The translations under genes and the position numbers were made by a program. The notes below the pieces were generated by a model. The model searched no databases and was not told the DNA's origin. It was given only the letters and a program-made list of their open reading frames with translations. From Kutzneria buriramensis (GTDB lineage: Bacteria; Actinomycetota; Actinomycetes; Mycobacteriales; Pseudonocardiaceae), in assembly GCF_043575855.1 (NCBI RefSeq), contig NZ_CP144375.1, positions 11,532,001 through 11,596,000 on the forward strand: a DNA stretch of 64,000 nucleotides, written 5' to 3'. Each line of letters starts with the position of its first letter. Position 1 is the stretch's first letter. Below are positions 44,082 through 53,336 of the stretch, in pieces.

Positions 44082-44343
44082 ATGAACGCACACCTCGTGG
44101 CGTTCCTGCACTGGCACGTCGGCGACACCATCGATCGCGCCCAGTTGGACGCCGGGCTGCCCGGCGGTGCCACCGCCACGATCACCGTGGCTGTGGTCGC
44201 CGATGGACGGGTCGCATGGAAGCCCCACGATGGACCTCGACGCGGTCGACGGATCCACGCAGCTCGCCGTGACCACGGCACTGACCCAGCTCGGCGAGAC
44301 CCTGACGAAGGTCCTGCCGGACTCGGCTTTCACCGAGCTGTAG
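44082..44343 (+). pseudogene. Small hypothetical gene with one frameshift
   Basis: ATG 44082 begins MNAHLVAFLHWHVGDTIDRA, continuing to VAVVADGRVAWKP. Near 44225 the frame changes and continues TMDLDAVDGSTQLAVTTALT to the TAG at 44341-44343 (VLPDSAFTEL). Both parts have the same composition and strand, so one gene of about 86 codons was probably broken by an indel. Function unknown. Confidence 0.45.
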
Positions 44344-44420
44344 CCTCGGCGAGCTGACTGGGCACAACTCCCCCAACACGTCCACATAGGAGTGTCAGGG
44401 GTCGCCGCTACCGTGAGCGC

Positions 44421-45230
44421 ATGACCGAGCAGCCGGGCAAACAACGCGAAGGCGGCTGGCGCCCTGATCCCATGGCCGCGCCAGTGAGCAGCCTCCAGAG
44501 CTGGATCGTCGGAGATCCGAGGCTGCGGTGGCCGAGGGAGTCCGACGTGACCCGCTGGCTGGCCGACCACCTCGACTGCCTCGCTCCGCACCTGGGCGTG
44601 CGACACCTGGAGGTCATCGGCCGGGAAGTGGTGATCGGTGAACGCTGGTCGACACCGGGACGATATGGCATCGAGCAGACGGTCGCAGGCCTCCGCCTGG
44701 ATCTCGCCGCCCGCGACGAGCACGGCCGACTCGTCATCGTCGAAGTCCAATTCGGGCCGGCCGACCACAAACACGTCGGCCAGCTGATCACGTACGCGAA
44801 CACCGCCGACGCCGCGCTCGCGGTGTGGGTCGTCGCCGACTCCGATCCGGTGTTCTGCGGGGATCACCTGGCCACGTTGGCGCGCGTCAATACAGCTTTC
44901 GCCGGCCGGCCAGAGTTCCGCGTTGTGGCGGTCACCCTGGAATCGCAGGGGCCGCTCGTTGCCCGTGCCGACGTACCGTGGACGCCCACGCTGCGCGGCG
45001 TCGATCCCGCCCACGCAGCGGTACACCGACTGTTCGACCGCAGGCCCGGTGTTGCTCTGACGCCTGGCGGCGGCCAGCAGCGCGGTCCGGGAATCAGTGC
45101 GTGGAGGCGCAGACGGGGAGCTGTTCGACGTCCGCGTAGTTACTCGCCGGCCCTACGCGACGTGCGCGGCACCGTCCTCGGCGACGACCACCAGCCACCG
45201 CGCCAGGTACGGCCACCAGCGCGTCCCTGA
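44421..45230 (+). CDS. PD-(D/E)XK nuclease-like protein
   Basis: A 269-residue frame. Residues about 90-150 read LRLDLAARDEHGRLVIVEVQFGPADHKHVGQLITYA, which fits the PD-(D/E)XK fold: Asp in LDL, then ExQ in place of ExK, and the conserved Gln/Tyr helix. Similar domains occur in DUF4268-type proteins linked to restriction or defence. After about residue 220 the composition becomes Arg-rich (ISAWRRRRGAVRRPRS), so the end may be out of frame. The ATG has no obvious ribosome-binding site. Confidence 0.65.
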   Translation: MTEQPGKQREGGWRPDPMAAPVSSLQSWIVGDPRLRWPRESDVTRWLADHLDCLAPHLGVRHLEVIGREVVIGERWSTPGRYGIEQTVAGLRLDLAARDEHGRLVIVEVQFGPADHKHVGQLITYANTADAALAVWVVADSDPVFCGDHLATLARVNTAFAGRPEFRVVAVTLESQGPLVARADVPWTPTLRGVDPAHAAVHRLFDRRPGVALTPGGGQQRGPGISAWRRRRGAVRRPRSYSPALRDVRGTVLGDDHQPPRQVRPPARP

Positions 45231-45344
45231 GCCTCCACTAGCGAAGCTCGTCGCTGGAAAAAGCCCGCACAGGCCGCATCCTGAACGCCAAATAGCACTG
45301 AACCGCCCGGGCATCGACTGGACGATCGTCCACACAGGACCAGG

Positions 45345-45880
45345 ATCCGAAGGTTCGCATGCGGGCAGTTCGCGTGCTCGACCTCGGAGTGTCCGAAGCG
45401 GACGTTCGTGGAGCAGATCGCGCGAGTGACCCGTCGCGCGCCGTTGGTCGCAACGGCCGCACTCGGCTCTGGAGAAGATCGGGCTCGGCCCGGCTGGTCG
45501 CGCCGGTGCCCGGTTCTGCGAAGTCATCGGCGCAAAAGCCAGTCGCAGCAACCTGATTCGACTGGTCAGCACGCTGCCCGGCGCGCCACCGACAACTCCA
45601 ATCGCTGTCGGCATCGACGACTCCGCCCCTGCGCCGCGGGCACCTCTACGGCGCCGTCGTCATCGACGCCGTGACACACAGGCCACTGAACCTGGCCCTC
45701 ACCCCGCAGTGAAGGTCGTGCGCAGCGACCGTGCCCCGTTCTACATCGACGGCGCCACCACCGGGCGCTACAAGCAATTCACGTCACCTATAGGTGGCAC
45801 CTGCGGCACAACCTCGTACAGACCGTCGAACGGTGCGTCTCCCCGCGCGTCAACTGCATCCGCGCCGCGACAACGGACGC
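45345..45880 (+). mobile_element. ISL3-family transposase remnant
   Basis: Read across frames, the plus strand gives RRFACGQFACSTSECPKRTF and VEQIARVTRRA (the zinc-binding N-terminal part of ISL3 transposases). It continues with AGARFCEVIGAKASRSNLIR, LVSTLPGAPPTTPIAVGIDD and LRRGHLYGAVVIDAVTHRPL, then YRWHLRHNLVQTVERCV. Several frameshifts separate these blocks and no start or full C-terminus remains. Intact ISL3 transposases have a DDE catalytic set; only the first Asp region (GIDD) survives. Confidence 0.75.
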
Positions 45881-45892
45881 CTCTGCGCCAGG

Positions 45893-45951
45893 TGATCACT
45901 CCCGGTGACTTCGGCCGGGGTTACGCGACAGTTGATTCCGCGAGGTCACCA
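45893..45951. repeat. 59-base diverged direct repeat, copy A
   Basis: Begins TGATCACT and includes GCGACAGTTGATTCC at 45925-45939. It is about 80% identical (47 of 59 positions by eye) to copy B at 47599-47657. It follows the ISL3 remnant directly, overlapping where that frame hits its stop. Confidence 0.65.
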
Positions 45952-46139
45952 CTGAGCCCTCGCCAGGGTCCGGCCAGGCGTCACGATGACAGTCCTACGT
46001 CCGGTCTCGGTCCTTCCCCAACCTAAATGCCACCTAGCACCTTGTCACGCAACCTCGGTCAGGTAAAGGTTTCACGATCGTTCCGGCGGGACGGGTTCGG
46101 GCGGAGTCCCGAATAGACGGGAGAGCCCGGCAGCGGGCG

Positions 46140-47336
46140 GTGCGAAAATGGCTGCTCGCCGACGGAGGTGCCGCCCGGTCGACCGCGAACGGCGAGCTCG
46201 CACCACCAGGGAAGATCGTCCGGCTGCCGCGCGCCCGAACGGAGTCCGCCATGATGCCAGTGCCGCCAGGTCCCGCTCCGGGCCCGGCGATGCACGCCCG
46301 TCTGACGATCGCCGCCGAGGACGCGGCGGTTGTGCTGTTACAGGAGGCAGCGGCGATCCTGTGCCTGGTGGACCCGGTCCAGACGGCGATGCGCGCCGAC
46401 AGCGACCCGGGTGCCATCGGGGACATCGCGGCCAATGTGGGGCGACGGAAATCGGAGCTCGACGAGGCGCACAACGATCTCGTCAGCGCGGTGGGCATTC
46501 TGATGCGGGCGTGGCGTGGACAGCGGCACGACAACTGGAACAGTCACGCGAACGATGCCCTGGAGTACTACCAACCGGCCGGGCTGGGACGCGGCAAACC
46601 AGGCGTGCTCGCGCGGACGGACAAGTCCGCCAAGGCGGCCTCGTCCATCGGAAACGACCTGGACAAGGCGACGTCGGCGGTCGCCGACGGCCTGATAGCC
46701 CGCGCGACCGAGGCTCAGGCGGCGTCCCAGGCAGTGGTGAGCGGGGCGGCCACCGACGAGGACGTCGCCGAGGTGACCATGGCCGTCAACGCGGTGGTGG
46801 ACTCGGTCCGGGACTTCGGGGCCAAGGTCGAGCAGATGACCGACAAGTACCTGGTCGCGCCCAACCTGGACAGCACCCTGCCATTCCCCCAGCCGAGCGG
46901 GGATGCGGGGCCGGCCTCGGTGCTCTACATCGACGACGAGGAGTTCGCCAAGGGGGTCGAGAAGCTGGACAGCTCGGCGGCGCTAGCCGGGATGGCGTCC
47001 GAAGGCCTCAACGCGGTAACGGGAATCACCAGCACGGGCGGCCGATCCCCATTCGGGGACAGCCCATCCGCGATCCTGCTGGAGGCGACGTGGATGATGA
47101 CCGTCACGTCCCGCAGCGAGGAAGCCGGTCGGTTGCGGGACGTGACCCTGCGCCTCAAGGAATCCGCCGAACAGGCGTGGCAGGAGTTCCACGAGGTCGA
47201 CCGGAGAAACGCCGAAACCTTCGACGGCATCCGTCATTCGCTGGATTCGAACAAAGTCGCGGCTCTTCAGTTCGTTGGCGCACCCGCGACAGTGAAAGGC
47301 CGGGGCAGGGACGACCGCACCGTCGGTGATCAGTAG
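46140..47336 (+). CDS. Hypothetical helical protein, possibly WXG100/ESX-like (398 aa)
   Basis: A long helical frame with good codon bias. The middle (DLVSAVGILMRAWRGQRHDN, then WNSHANDALEYY) has a W-x-G-like turn between helices, as in type VII secretion substrates; this is only suggestive. Residues 170-250 are rich in Ala and charged residues (coiled-coil-like), and the end is again helical. GTG 46140 or ATG 46251 could be the start; neither has a strong ribosome-binding site. No signal peptide. It is one of the longest intact frames in the decayed zone. Confidence 0.55.
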   Translation: MRKWLLADGGAARSTANGELAPPGKIVRLPRARTESAMMPVPPGPAPGPAMHARLTIAAEDAAVVLLQEAAAILCLVDPVQTAMRADSDPGAIGDIAANVGRRKSELDEAHNDLVSAVGILMRAWRGQRHDNWNSHANDALEYYQPAGLGRGKPGVLARTDKSAKAASSIGNDLDKATSAVADGLIARATEAQAASQAVVSGAATDEDVAEVTMAVNAVVDSVRDFGAKVEQMTDKYLVAPNLDSTLPFPQPSGDAGPASVLYIDDEEFAKGVEKLDSSAALAGMASEGLNAVTGITSTGGRSPFGDSPSAILLEATWMMTVTSRSEEAGRLRDVTLRLKESAEQAWQEFHEVDRRNAETFDGIRHSLDSNKVAALQFVGAPATVKGRGRDDRTVGDQ

Positions 47337-47521
47337 GACATGACCATCGCGGACCACCGCCACGACGTCACCGAACACACCCAACAGCCGCTCGGACTCG
47401 GCGCGGCGTCCGGCCCGGATCTTCTCCAGCCCTTCCCCGACCTTCTAGCCCTGCCGGCCGGACCAGCCGACGGACGCTTTGCGCCAGCCAGTGGTGCAAG
47501 CACCGGCACCGTGTCAACGAA

Positions 47522-47614
47522 ATGCTCGGCTACACCGCCGCCCACACCGCCCGGCTCGTCGCCGACGTCGGAGGCACGAGAGCCCGCTACGCACTCACTG
47601 ATCACTCTTGGTGA
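47522..47614 (+). pseudogene. Glucokinase N-terminal remnant (30 codons)
   Basis: ATG 47522 reads MLGYTAAHTARLVADVGGTR and ARYALTDHSW before a TGA. LVADVGGT(N)ARxAL is the ATP-binding start of bacterial glucokinase (Glk). Everything after about 25 codons is missing. The break coincides with the start of repeat copy B. Confidence 0.6.
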
Positions 47615-47657
47615 CCTACGCGGAGAATATGCGACAGTTGATTCCCCGAGGTCCCCA
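47599..47657. repeat. 59-base diverged direct repeat, copy B
   Basis: Second copy of the 45893-45951 repeat. It starts at TGATCACT inside the last codons of the glucokinase fragment and shares GCGACAGTTGATTCC (47631-47645) and CGAGGTC with copy A. Confidence 0.65.
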
Positions 47658-47874
47658 GTGCTGCACACCCCGAAGACCGACCCGATACCGCCGACCCAGG
47701 CAGCCAGTACCGGCGCTTGCCGGTGCAGGTGACGACGCAGAGTGCAAGCGAACCCCCCGGCAGCGCCCCGCGTGTCAACGTGAGCACCCGCCGCTCATAC
47801 CCATCCAGCGGCGCCTCCCGACCGGCCTTGATCAACAACACGGCGAGAGCGACGCGACCTGATGATCTTGGAAT
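47658..47874. other. Unassigned stretch before the IS481 end
   Basis: About 215 bases with an open minus frame (LLIKAGREAPLDGYERRVLT) of fair composition but no known family and an out-of-context start. I see no supported gene. Confidence 0.35.
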
Positions 47875-47963
47875 GAGCGAGGGCCTCCCGGATCGATGTG
47901 GATTGCGACATCTGCACCGACGACCGAAAGGCCCTCATGTCCCACCGTAACGCCCCACTGTGA
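47875..47963 (+). mobile_element. IS481-family left-end remnant
   Basis: The leader GAGCGAGGGCCTCCCGGATCG, with AGGCCCTC repeated in inverse before the ATG, matches the region in front of IS481 transposases as I remember it. ATG 47937 then reads MSHRNAPL, the usual N-terminus of that transposase, followed at once by TGA (47961-47963). The rest of the element is gone. Confidence 0.65.
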
Positions 47964-47983
47964 ACTTTGTTGCGTAAATCGCG

Positions 47984-48550
47984 TCAAGCTCGCCATTGCG
48001 AAAGCCGGAACATGGGGACCGCGTCACCACTGGGCGCTGGAAGGACAAAGCACGCCGTGCCTTCGTCCTGATAGCCGTACTGTGCTACGGCGGCGTCTCG
48101 TTCAGCTGCGGAAATGGTGAAAAGGTGGTCATGAAGCCTTCCATTGGAGGCTCTATAGAGCGGAACTGCACCGTTTTGGCCGTCACTCTCGTAGACCCAG
48201 GAGGCGATTCCCTCCAGGGTGTAGCCATACCGCTGGATAGCAATGTTCATTTCGTCTGCCGATACGGTGTAGAGGCGGTCACCACTACTCGGCTGATACA
48301 GTCGGTATAGTGGAATGCCGTGGTCATGCTGGCCCGCGAACGTATAATATGCGACACCTTCAAACGTGAAGCCGTATTTCTGAACCGCAACGCTAGCCTC
48401 TTCGGTGGACGTTGTGTAAAGGTGATGCATTGTTGCGGTTACGCGATCTGCCTTCACGTTCGCATAGGCGCTGGACTGTGGTAGCGCAACTATACCAACC
48501 AGCAGGGCGGCGATTGAACCAATGATAATCTGCCACGCATGCGAGCGCAT
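47984..48550 (-). CDS. Secreted DUF5648-like repeat protein
   Basis: A 188-residue exported protein with a signal peptide (residues 1-36, ending SSAYA). Three repeats of about 45 residues follow: MHHLYTTSTEEASVAVQKYG with FEGVAYYTF; GDRLYTVSADEMNIAIQRYG with LEGIASWVY; HDHLFTISAAERDAAVAQYG with DEGTACFV. This matches the DUF5648 pattern, thought to mediate surface or sugar binding. The ATG follows GAGGAGAATCTT. Its GC content is visibly lower than that of its neighbours, which suggests transfer. Confidence 0.78.
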   Translation of the reverse strand: MRSHAWQIIIGSIAALLVGIVALPQSSAYANVKADRVTATMHHLYTTSTEEASVAVQKYGFTFEGVAYYTFAGQHDHGIPLYRLYQPSSGDRLYTVSADEMNIAIQRYGYTLEGIASWVYESDGQNGAVPLYRASNGRLHDHLFTISAAERDAAVAQYGYQDEGTACFVLPAPSGDAVPMFRLSQWRA

Positions 48551-48595
48551 AAGATTCTCCTCTCGTTTATTCTCAATCCGAGGCAACGCTCGTCG

Positions 48596-49240
48596 CTAGG
48601 TGGAGTGCGCGCGGCGGCGGCGCCTCTCGTTCCGCACTGCGGCAAGAAGCTCGTCCAGGTCGTGATCGTCCAACCGCAGGGCGATCCGCCGGGCTCGGTC
48701 CAAGGGCGTGCGCTGGTCGGATGGCGCGTGGGCGCTGTCGCCCTGGCTGTTGGTCCAGCGCCGCACGGCCGGCCCCAAGGCGGGCCGCGCCGGCGGGCTT
48801 CGGTCCGAAGCCCTACCGCTGAGCAGGGCTTTTGCCTCCCTTCTTGTGTAGCCGAACGGCTCGATGGGCTGTCCCGGCCGTTCGGGATTGGCCGCCCGGA
48901 CCTCGCCCAGCGCACGCCGGTAGTCGGGTTGGCCGGTGCGCCGCTCGTCCATCGCCGCTTCCAGCCGGGCTTTGACCTCCACGTTGCGGACCGCGTGCAT
49001 CACGTCCTCCCGCCGCACGCCCTGCTGGGAGAGGAAGTAGTCGAACTCGCCGGGCTGGAACTCGTAGCTGCCCAACCCGTCCTGGAACTGATGCCAGACG
49101 CGGGACTCGAGCATCGTCATCAGCGCGTCGGCGAGCCGGGGCAGGCCCAGGTTGGCCATCTCCAGCGCGAAGGCGTGCACCCGGCGTCCGTTGAGATCCA
49201 CCAGGGTCTGCGGGGTGCGGCGGGCGCGGTGACCGGTCAC
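48596..49240 (-). CDS. Unknown partner of the SF2 helicase (214 aa)
   Basis: A helical, basic protein starting GTG and overlapping the helicase stop by four bases (GTGA). Notable parts are LADALMTMLESRVWHQFQDG, FQPGEFDYFLSQQGVRREDV and the tail LRLDDHDLDELLAAVRNERR. No domain is recognised. The coupling says it acts with the helicase, perhaps as a targeting or effector subunit. The middle (residues 130-180) is Pro/Arg-rich and probably disordered. Confidence 0.65.
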   Translation of the reverse strand: MTGHRARRTPQTLVDLNGRRVHAFALEMANLGLPRLADALMTMLESRVWHQFQDGLGSYEFQPGEFDYFLSQQGVRREDVMHAVRNVEVKARLEAAMDERRTGQPDYRRALGEVRAANPERPGQPIEPFGYTRREAKALLSGRASDRSPPARPALGPAVRRWTNSQGDSAHAPSDQRTPLDRARRIALRLDDHDLDELLAAVRNERRRRRAHST

Positions 49241-51298
49241 GACTGCGATCCCTGTGCGCAGGCGGGGATGTGTTCGGCGTGGGTCAGGCAGTGCCGGATG
49301 ATCTGGCGGCTCATCCACACCGCGATCGTGACGAGTTGGTCTGGCCGGGCCTGCTCGCCTGCGCCGGCGGAGATGCCGGTCTCCCGTTCGGCAGCCGTCT
49401 GGAACTGCTCCAGCGTGCTGCAGTGCGGGGTCACGGCCGAGGTGGCCGCCCATCCAGTCGGTCAGTGCCGCGATGCGCGCCCGGGATGCGAGGCCGCGCG
49501 GGTCGGCGGGCCGCAGCAGCGTGACCGCGGCGGCCTGATGGCGTCGAGAGACCACGGCCACCCGGGGCGCGTATGTCTCCGGGATGCCGACCTCGCGGCA
49601 TTGGCAGACGTAGCAGGCCAGCTCGTCGGCCAGCACCTCCCCATCCGGTTGAGTCAGCACGGTGGCCGACCGCAGCCGCCGGTCGGACAGGTCCAGCAGT
49701 TGGTAGCGCGGCAGGCGCGGCTGCCCGGTACCGGGACCAATGCCGGGTTGGCCGGGCGCCTCGGGCAGTTCAACCTCGTGCATCGCGCTGGCCAGTGCCG
49801 AGGCGAAGGCCTTGCGCAGTTCGGGATCGTCGGGGATCAGGATCGCGGCGGGCAGCATGCGCCCGTGGGCCCGTTCGGTGGCGGTGATGCGCATGGCCCG
49901 CGCCATCATCTGCGCGACATGCACCCTGGCCAGGATGTTGGTCACGTAGGCGATGGTCGCCACCTGCGGGCAGTCGAAGCCCTCGGTGACCATGCGGATC
50001 GCCACGATGGCGCACGGCTGACGTTCGCGCGCGGCCCAATGCAGCACCTGCAGCGCGTCGGGCTCGTCCGACACCACCAGCCGGGCGAAGTCGTCCTGGC
50101 CGGTGACCTCGTTGAGCGCGTCGCGCGCCATGCGGGCCGCGGCGACATCGGCGGCGATGAACAACAGCTTCAGCGGCTCGTCCAGGCCGATGGCCAGTTG
50201 CTGGTTGCGCAGCAGGCGCACCGCCTCGCTCGCGAAGCCGGAGATCCACGGCGCGCTGGTGTAGGCGTTGCGGACCACCGCCGAGCGCTGCTCACAGGTC
50301 AGGTCGGCGATGTCGGCGTCGATCACCTCTTCCTGACGCAGATCGACCAGCCGGGCGTGGCTGCCGTAGGCGTAGAGGTCCGGTGAGCGCAGTTCGACGC
50401 CGATCAGTGTCGCGGTCGGGACGGAGAAGTCGGCCACCGCCTGGAGTAGTTCGCCGGAGTCGGTGGTGACCTTGTCGTAGCGGACGGTGCTGATGCGTTG
50501 CTTGTTGCTGGAGCGGAACAGGGTGCCGGTCGCGTTGAGCACGGCCGGGCGGGCCAGCGGGTCACCTAGGGCCGGCCGGACCATGCGCTGCACGGCTGTG
50601 GTGCCCCAGGCGGCGTTCTCGGCGAGGTGGTGCACCTCGTCGAGCACGACCAGCGTCGGGTGCTGCGCGGCCCAGGCGGCATGCCGTGCGGCGGTGCCCT
50701 GTTCCTTGGCCAGTGCCTGGTAGGTCACTACGATGCCGTCGGCGTCGGCGTGCTCCACGACGCCGTCCTGCGGCCGGGCGTCCAGGGCGACGCCCAGCTC
50801 CCGAAGCGCGTTGCGCCACTGCCGCAGCAACGCCCGATTGGGGACGACGACCAGCAGACGCGTAAGCAGGTCCGCCTCGCGCAGCACGTGGAAGACCATG
50901 CCGGCGAACGCGGTCTTGCCCGCGCCGGGCGCGGCGTGCAGCGTGGCGGTGCCGGCGGTGTAGATCCGGTGGAGGATCGTCGGCAACGCCTGGGCCTGCC
51001 ACTGCCGTGGTCGCAGTGCGCCGATCTGCGGGAGTTGGCAGGGGGCAAGGCGCAGCGCGCACGGTACGCACCGCGCTCGCGCAGCCGGCCGGTCGGCATC
51101 CGCGGCGTCGACCCACTGACCCAGGTAGGTGGTGGCGAAATCGCCGGGGAGAACCGTTTCGCAGACCTGACAGCGTCCTGCGGCGCGTCGGAACAGGTCC
51201 TCGCGTTCAGCGGTGCTCAGCCGTGGACGGTCGCAGTGGCCGTGCGGTGGACAGCTGGGTTGGGGTTGCGCCGCTCCTGTCACCACGTCCGTCCACAA
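49237..51298 (-). CDS. SF2 DEAD/DEAH helicase with N-terminal Cys motif, one frameshift
   Basis: Residues about 30-85 carry CQVCETVLPGDF and CVPCALRL, possibly an HNH-like or zinc fold. The helicase core follows: Walker A HAAPGAGKTAFAG, motif II VVLDEVHHL, motif III LNATGTLFRSSN, and motif VI region VAQMMARAMRITATERAHG. The start may be TTG 51298 or GTG 51286. Near 49435-49445 the frame breaks: after ALTDWMGGHLG the natural end (PHCSTLEQFQTAAERE to the stop at 49237) is in another frame. The original has about 685 residues. It probably moves on DNA in defence or repair. Confidence 0.72.
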
Positions 51299-51645
51299 TG
51301 GTCGTAAAGGCTCTGGGGACTCCGCGTGCCGGACAGTCAGGACGCGCCGCCTGCCTGGCTTCGCCGGCCTGGTCTCGGGCGGTTTCGAAACCTCCTGAGT
51401 TCGTGCGGTGCGGTGCCCGGCCGCGTGGTTCTTCGAACGCTAGCGAGGGGCGACGTCGCCTGGCCCCTGTTCGCGTGGCCAGTTCTCGTCTAGGTCCGCA
51501 CCACGTCATTGCCGCTCTCGGCGCGGTAGCGGTGGCTACGAGACGACCACACCGGCCCACGAGACCCGCCACACCCCGGAATTACTCGAGCACCGCGCCG
51601 TCCCCCCATCCCACCAGCGGCAGGCCGGTCAACAACGCCCTCGGC
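51299..51645. other. Unassigned stretch upstream of the helicase
   Basis: About 350 bases with no supported gene. It must hold the helicase promoter. Frames on either strand are Arg/Pro-rich and lack known motifs. Confidence 0.4.
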
Positions 51646-51691
51646 ACGGCCAGGCCGTAGTACTCGGTGGTCCAGGCGATCACGGCGTTGG
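51646..51691. repeat. 46-base direct repeat, copy 1 (Tn3 transposase segment)
   Basis: Identical except for one base to 53707-53752. On the minus strand both encode NAVIAWTTEYxGLAV, part of a Tn3-family transposase. Copy 1 touches the 3' end of the TPR gene (stop at 51693). Confidence 0.85.
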
Positions 51692-51692
51692 A

Positions 51693-53336
51693 TCAATCGA
51701 TCGACGGCTTCCCGCCACGCGCCCGTAGTTCCGTCTCCAGTTCCTCTGCGCGGTCAATTTCCCCTATGGAGCGCTGGATGGTGGCGGTAGTTCTTATGGC
51801 GTGCAGCGTTTCTGGGTGGTTGTTGCCCAGTGTCCGTCGGTAGCGCGCTAGGGTGTCTTCCGCGCGGGCCTGTGCGGCGTCCAAGTCCCCGAGGAACCGC
51901 AGGACAGCTGCGAGGTTGTTAGCGGCGCGTAGCGTGTTGGGGTCGTCGGGGCCAGGCGCTCGCTGGCTCCGCTGCACGACGGCCTCAAACTGTTCTCGGG
52001 CTTCCTGATACTTGCTTAGGTTGCCAAGGGTGGCGCCAAGGTTGCCCGCGGCCGTCAAGGTCGTTGGGTGACTCTCTCCCAGCGTCCGCTCGTATCGGGA
52101 GACGAGGTTCGCGTATAAGTCCCGTGCCTCCTGGCTTTTCCCGAGGCCGACCAGGCACCCGGCGAGACGGTCGGCTGCGGACAGCGTGTCCGGGTGGTCC
52201 TCACCAAGAGCTTTGAGCCAGTCAGCGTGGATCTTGCGGCCGATGATCACGCCGGGCTGGCACTGGTCGGACACATACAGATAGCGCAGCACATTGATGA
52301 CCAGCGCACGGAAAGCTTTCGGCTCGTGGTTGCGGTGGAAGTCTGGGTGGGCGAACAGGACCCGAACGAGCGAGGCAGCCCTGCGATACTCAGGCCAGGA
52401 GGCCGGAAGGTTGGGGTCACTCGCTCCGATCTCAGCGCTCAGGGCGAGGATGCGGCGTCGGAGGTCCTCCGGGTCGTCCTGGGTGCGGCTGGGCAGTGGC
52501 GTGGTGGCGTCGACGGCCGACGGCCCGGCAAGCGAGACGGGTGCCGGGTAGGGCGCAAGCCGCGAAGACGAGGAATCCCAGAGGGATGTAGGGAGCCCCG
52601 ACTTGCGGAGAAGCAGAAAGGGGCAGCCCTGTACGTGTCTCACGTCGCAACCCGAGTGCAGAGCCGAGCGCTCGCGGCCATCGTAGAGCGCGGCCAGGGG
52701 ATACAACTCGAATGGCTCCCCGTTGTTGTCGATAACGGTGGTGCCGTGTCGGCCTGCGCAGGTCCAGTCAAGCTCCAGATACCACGAAATCTCGTGTGTG
52801 CGGGCTTCGGGCTCGAACCAAAACTGCTCCACGTCAGTCGCGCTGATGGAGAACGGGAAGTCCACGCCTTCGGCCTGCATCCGCGGCTGCTCGGCGTCGA
52901 AGTCGGTTGTGAAACGACGAGGTTGGACTGTCGCTCCGACATACATAGGGAGACAGGCAGGGCGCGGCAGTCTGCGGGACACGACGACCGGTCGCGCAGC
53001 GTGGAGTACCACCGCCCGGGTCGTCCTGGCCTCCAGGGTGATGACATGGACCGTCCCGCTAGCCACCATTACTCGTGGCGGATCGGCGTCCACGGCCAGA
53101 TCCGCGCCTCGCCTCAGCTGGACGGAGGCGATGACCGGATCCTCCAGATCGCTCGGGAGGTCGCCGCCGGCATGGAGGGTCACGGGGCCGTGTACCTCAC
53201 CCGCCATGACGACGTTGGAATAGACGCCGTCCGAGATGTGGTTCGAGATGTGGTTGACGTACTTGTCCGGGCTGGAACCCGAGTCGTCCTGATCATCCCC
53301 GTCGGTGCCGCTTTGGTCCGTGTGCGTGTCTGCCAT
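51693..53336 (-). CDS. TPR protein with NLR-style N-terminal motif (547 aa)
   Basis: The N-terminus has KYVNHISNHISDGVYSNVVM and AGEVHGPVTLHAGG, a motif often found at the start of actinomycete NB-ARC or CHAT proteins. A beta-rich middle follows (residues 60-270). The C-terminal 230 residues hold four TPR repeats of the kinesin-light-chain kind (LGEDHPDTLSAADRLAGCLVGLGKSQEA; LGESHPTTLTAAGNLGATLGN). No NTPase or nuclease motif is visible, so it may be a sensor or adaptor. ATG 53334-53336 is preferred. It lies between two copies of a Tn3 segment. Confidence 0.75.
   Translation of the reverse strand: MADTHTDQSGTDGDDQDDSGSSPDKYVNHISNHISDGVYSNVVMAGEVHGPVTLHAGGDLPSDLEDPVIASVQLRRGADLAVDADPPRVMVASGTVHVITLEARTTRAVVLHAARPVVVSRRLPRPACLPMYVGATVQPRRFTTDFDAEQPRMQAEGVDFPFSISATDVEQFWFEPEARTHEISWYLELDWTCAGRHGTTVIDNNGEPFELYPLAALYDGRERSALHSGCDVRHVQGCPFLLLRKSGLPTSLWDSSSSRLAPYPAPVSLAGPSAVDATTPLPSRTQDDPEDLRRRILALSAEIGASDPNLPASWPEYRRAASLVRVLFAHPDFHRNHEPKAFRALVINVLRYLYVSDQCQPGVIIGRKIHADWLKALGEDHPDTLSAADRLAGCLVGLGKSQEARDLYANLVSRYERTLGESHPTTLTAAGNLGATLGNLSKYQEAREQFEAVVQRSQRAPGPDDPNTLRAANNLAAVLRFLGDLDAAQARAEDTLARYRRTLGNNHPETLHAIRTTATIQRSIGEIDRAEELETELRARGGKPSID

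Noticed and set aside
46983..47384. Minus-strand frame antisense to the end of the helical hypothetical protein
   Set aside because: Some natural-looking stretches (GVFGDVVAVVRDGHVLL) exist, but the plus strand has the longer and better-biased frame; not enough support for both.
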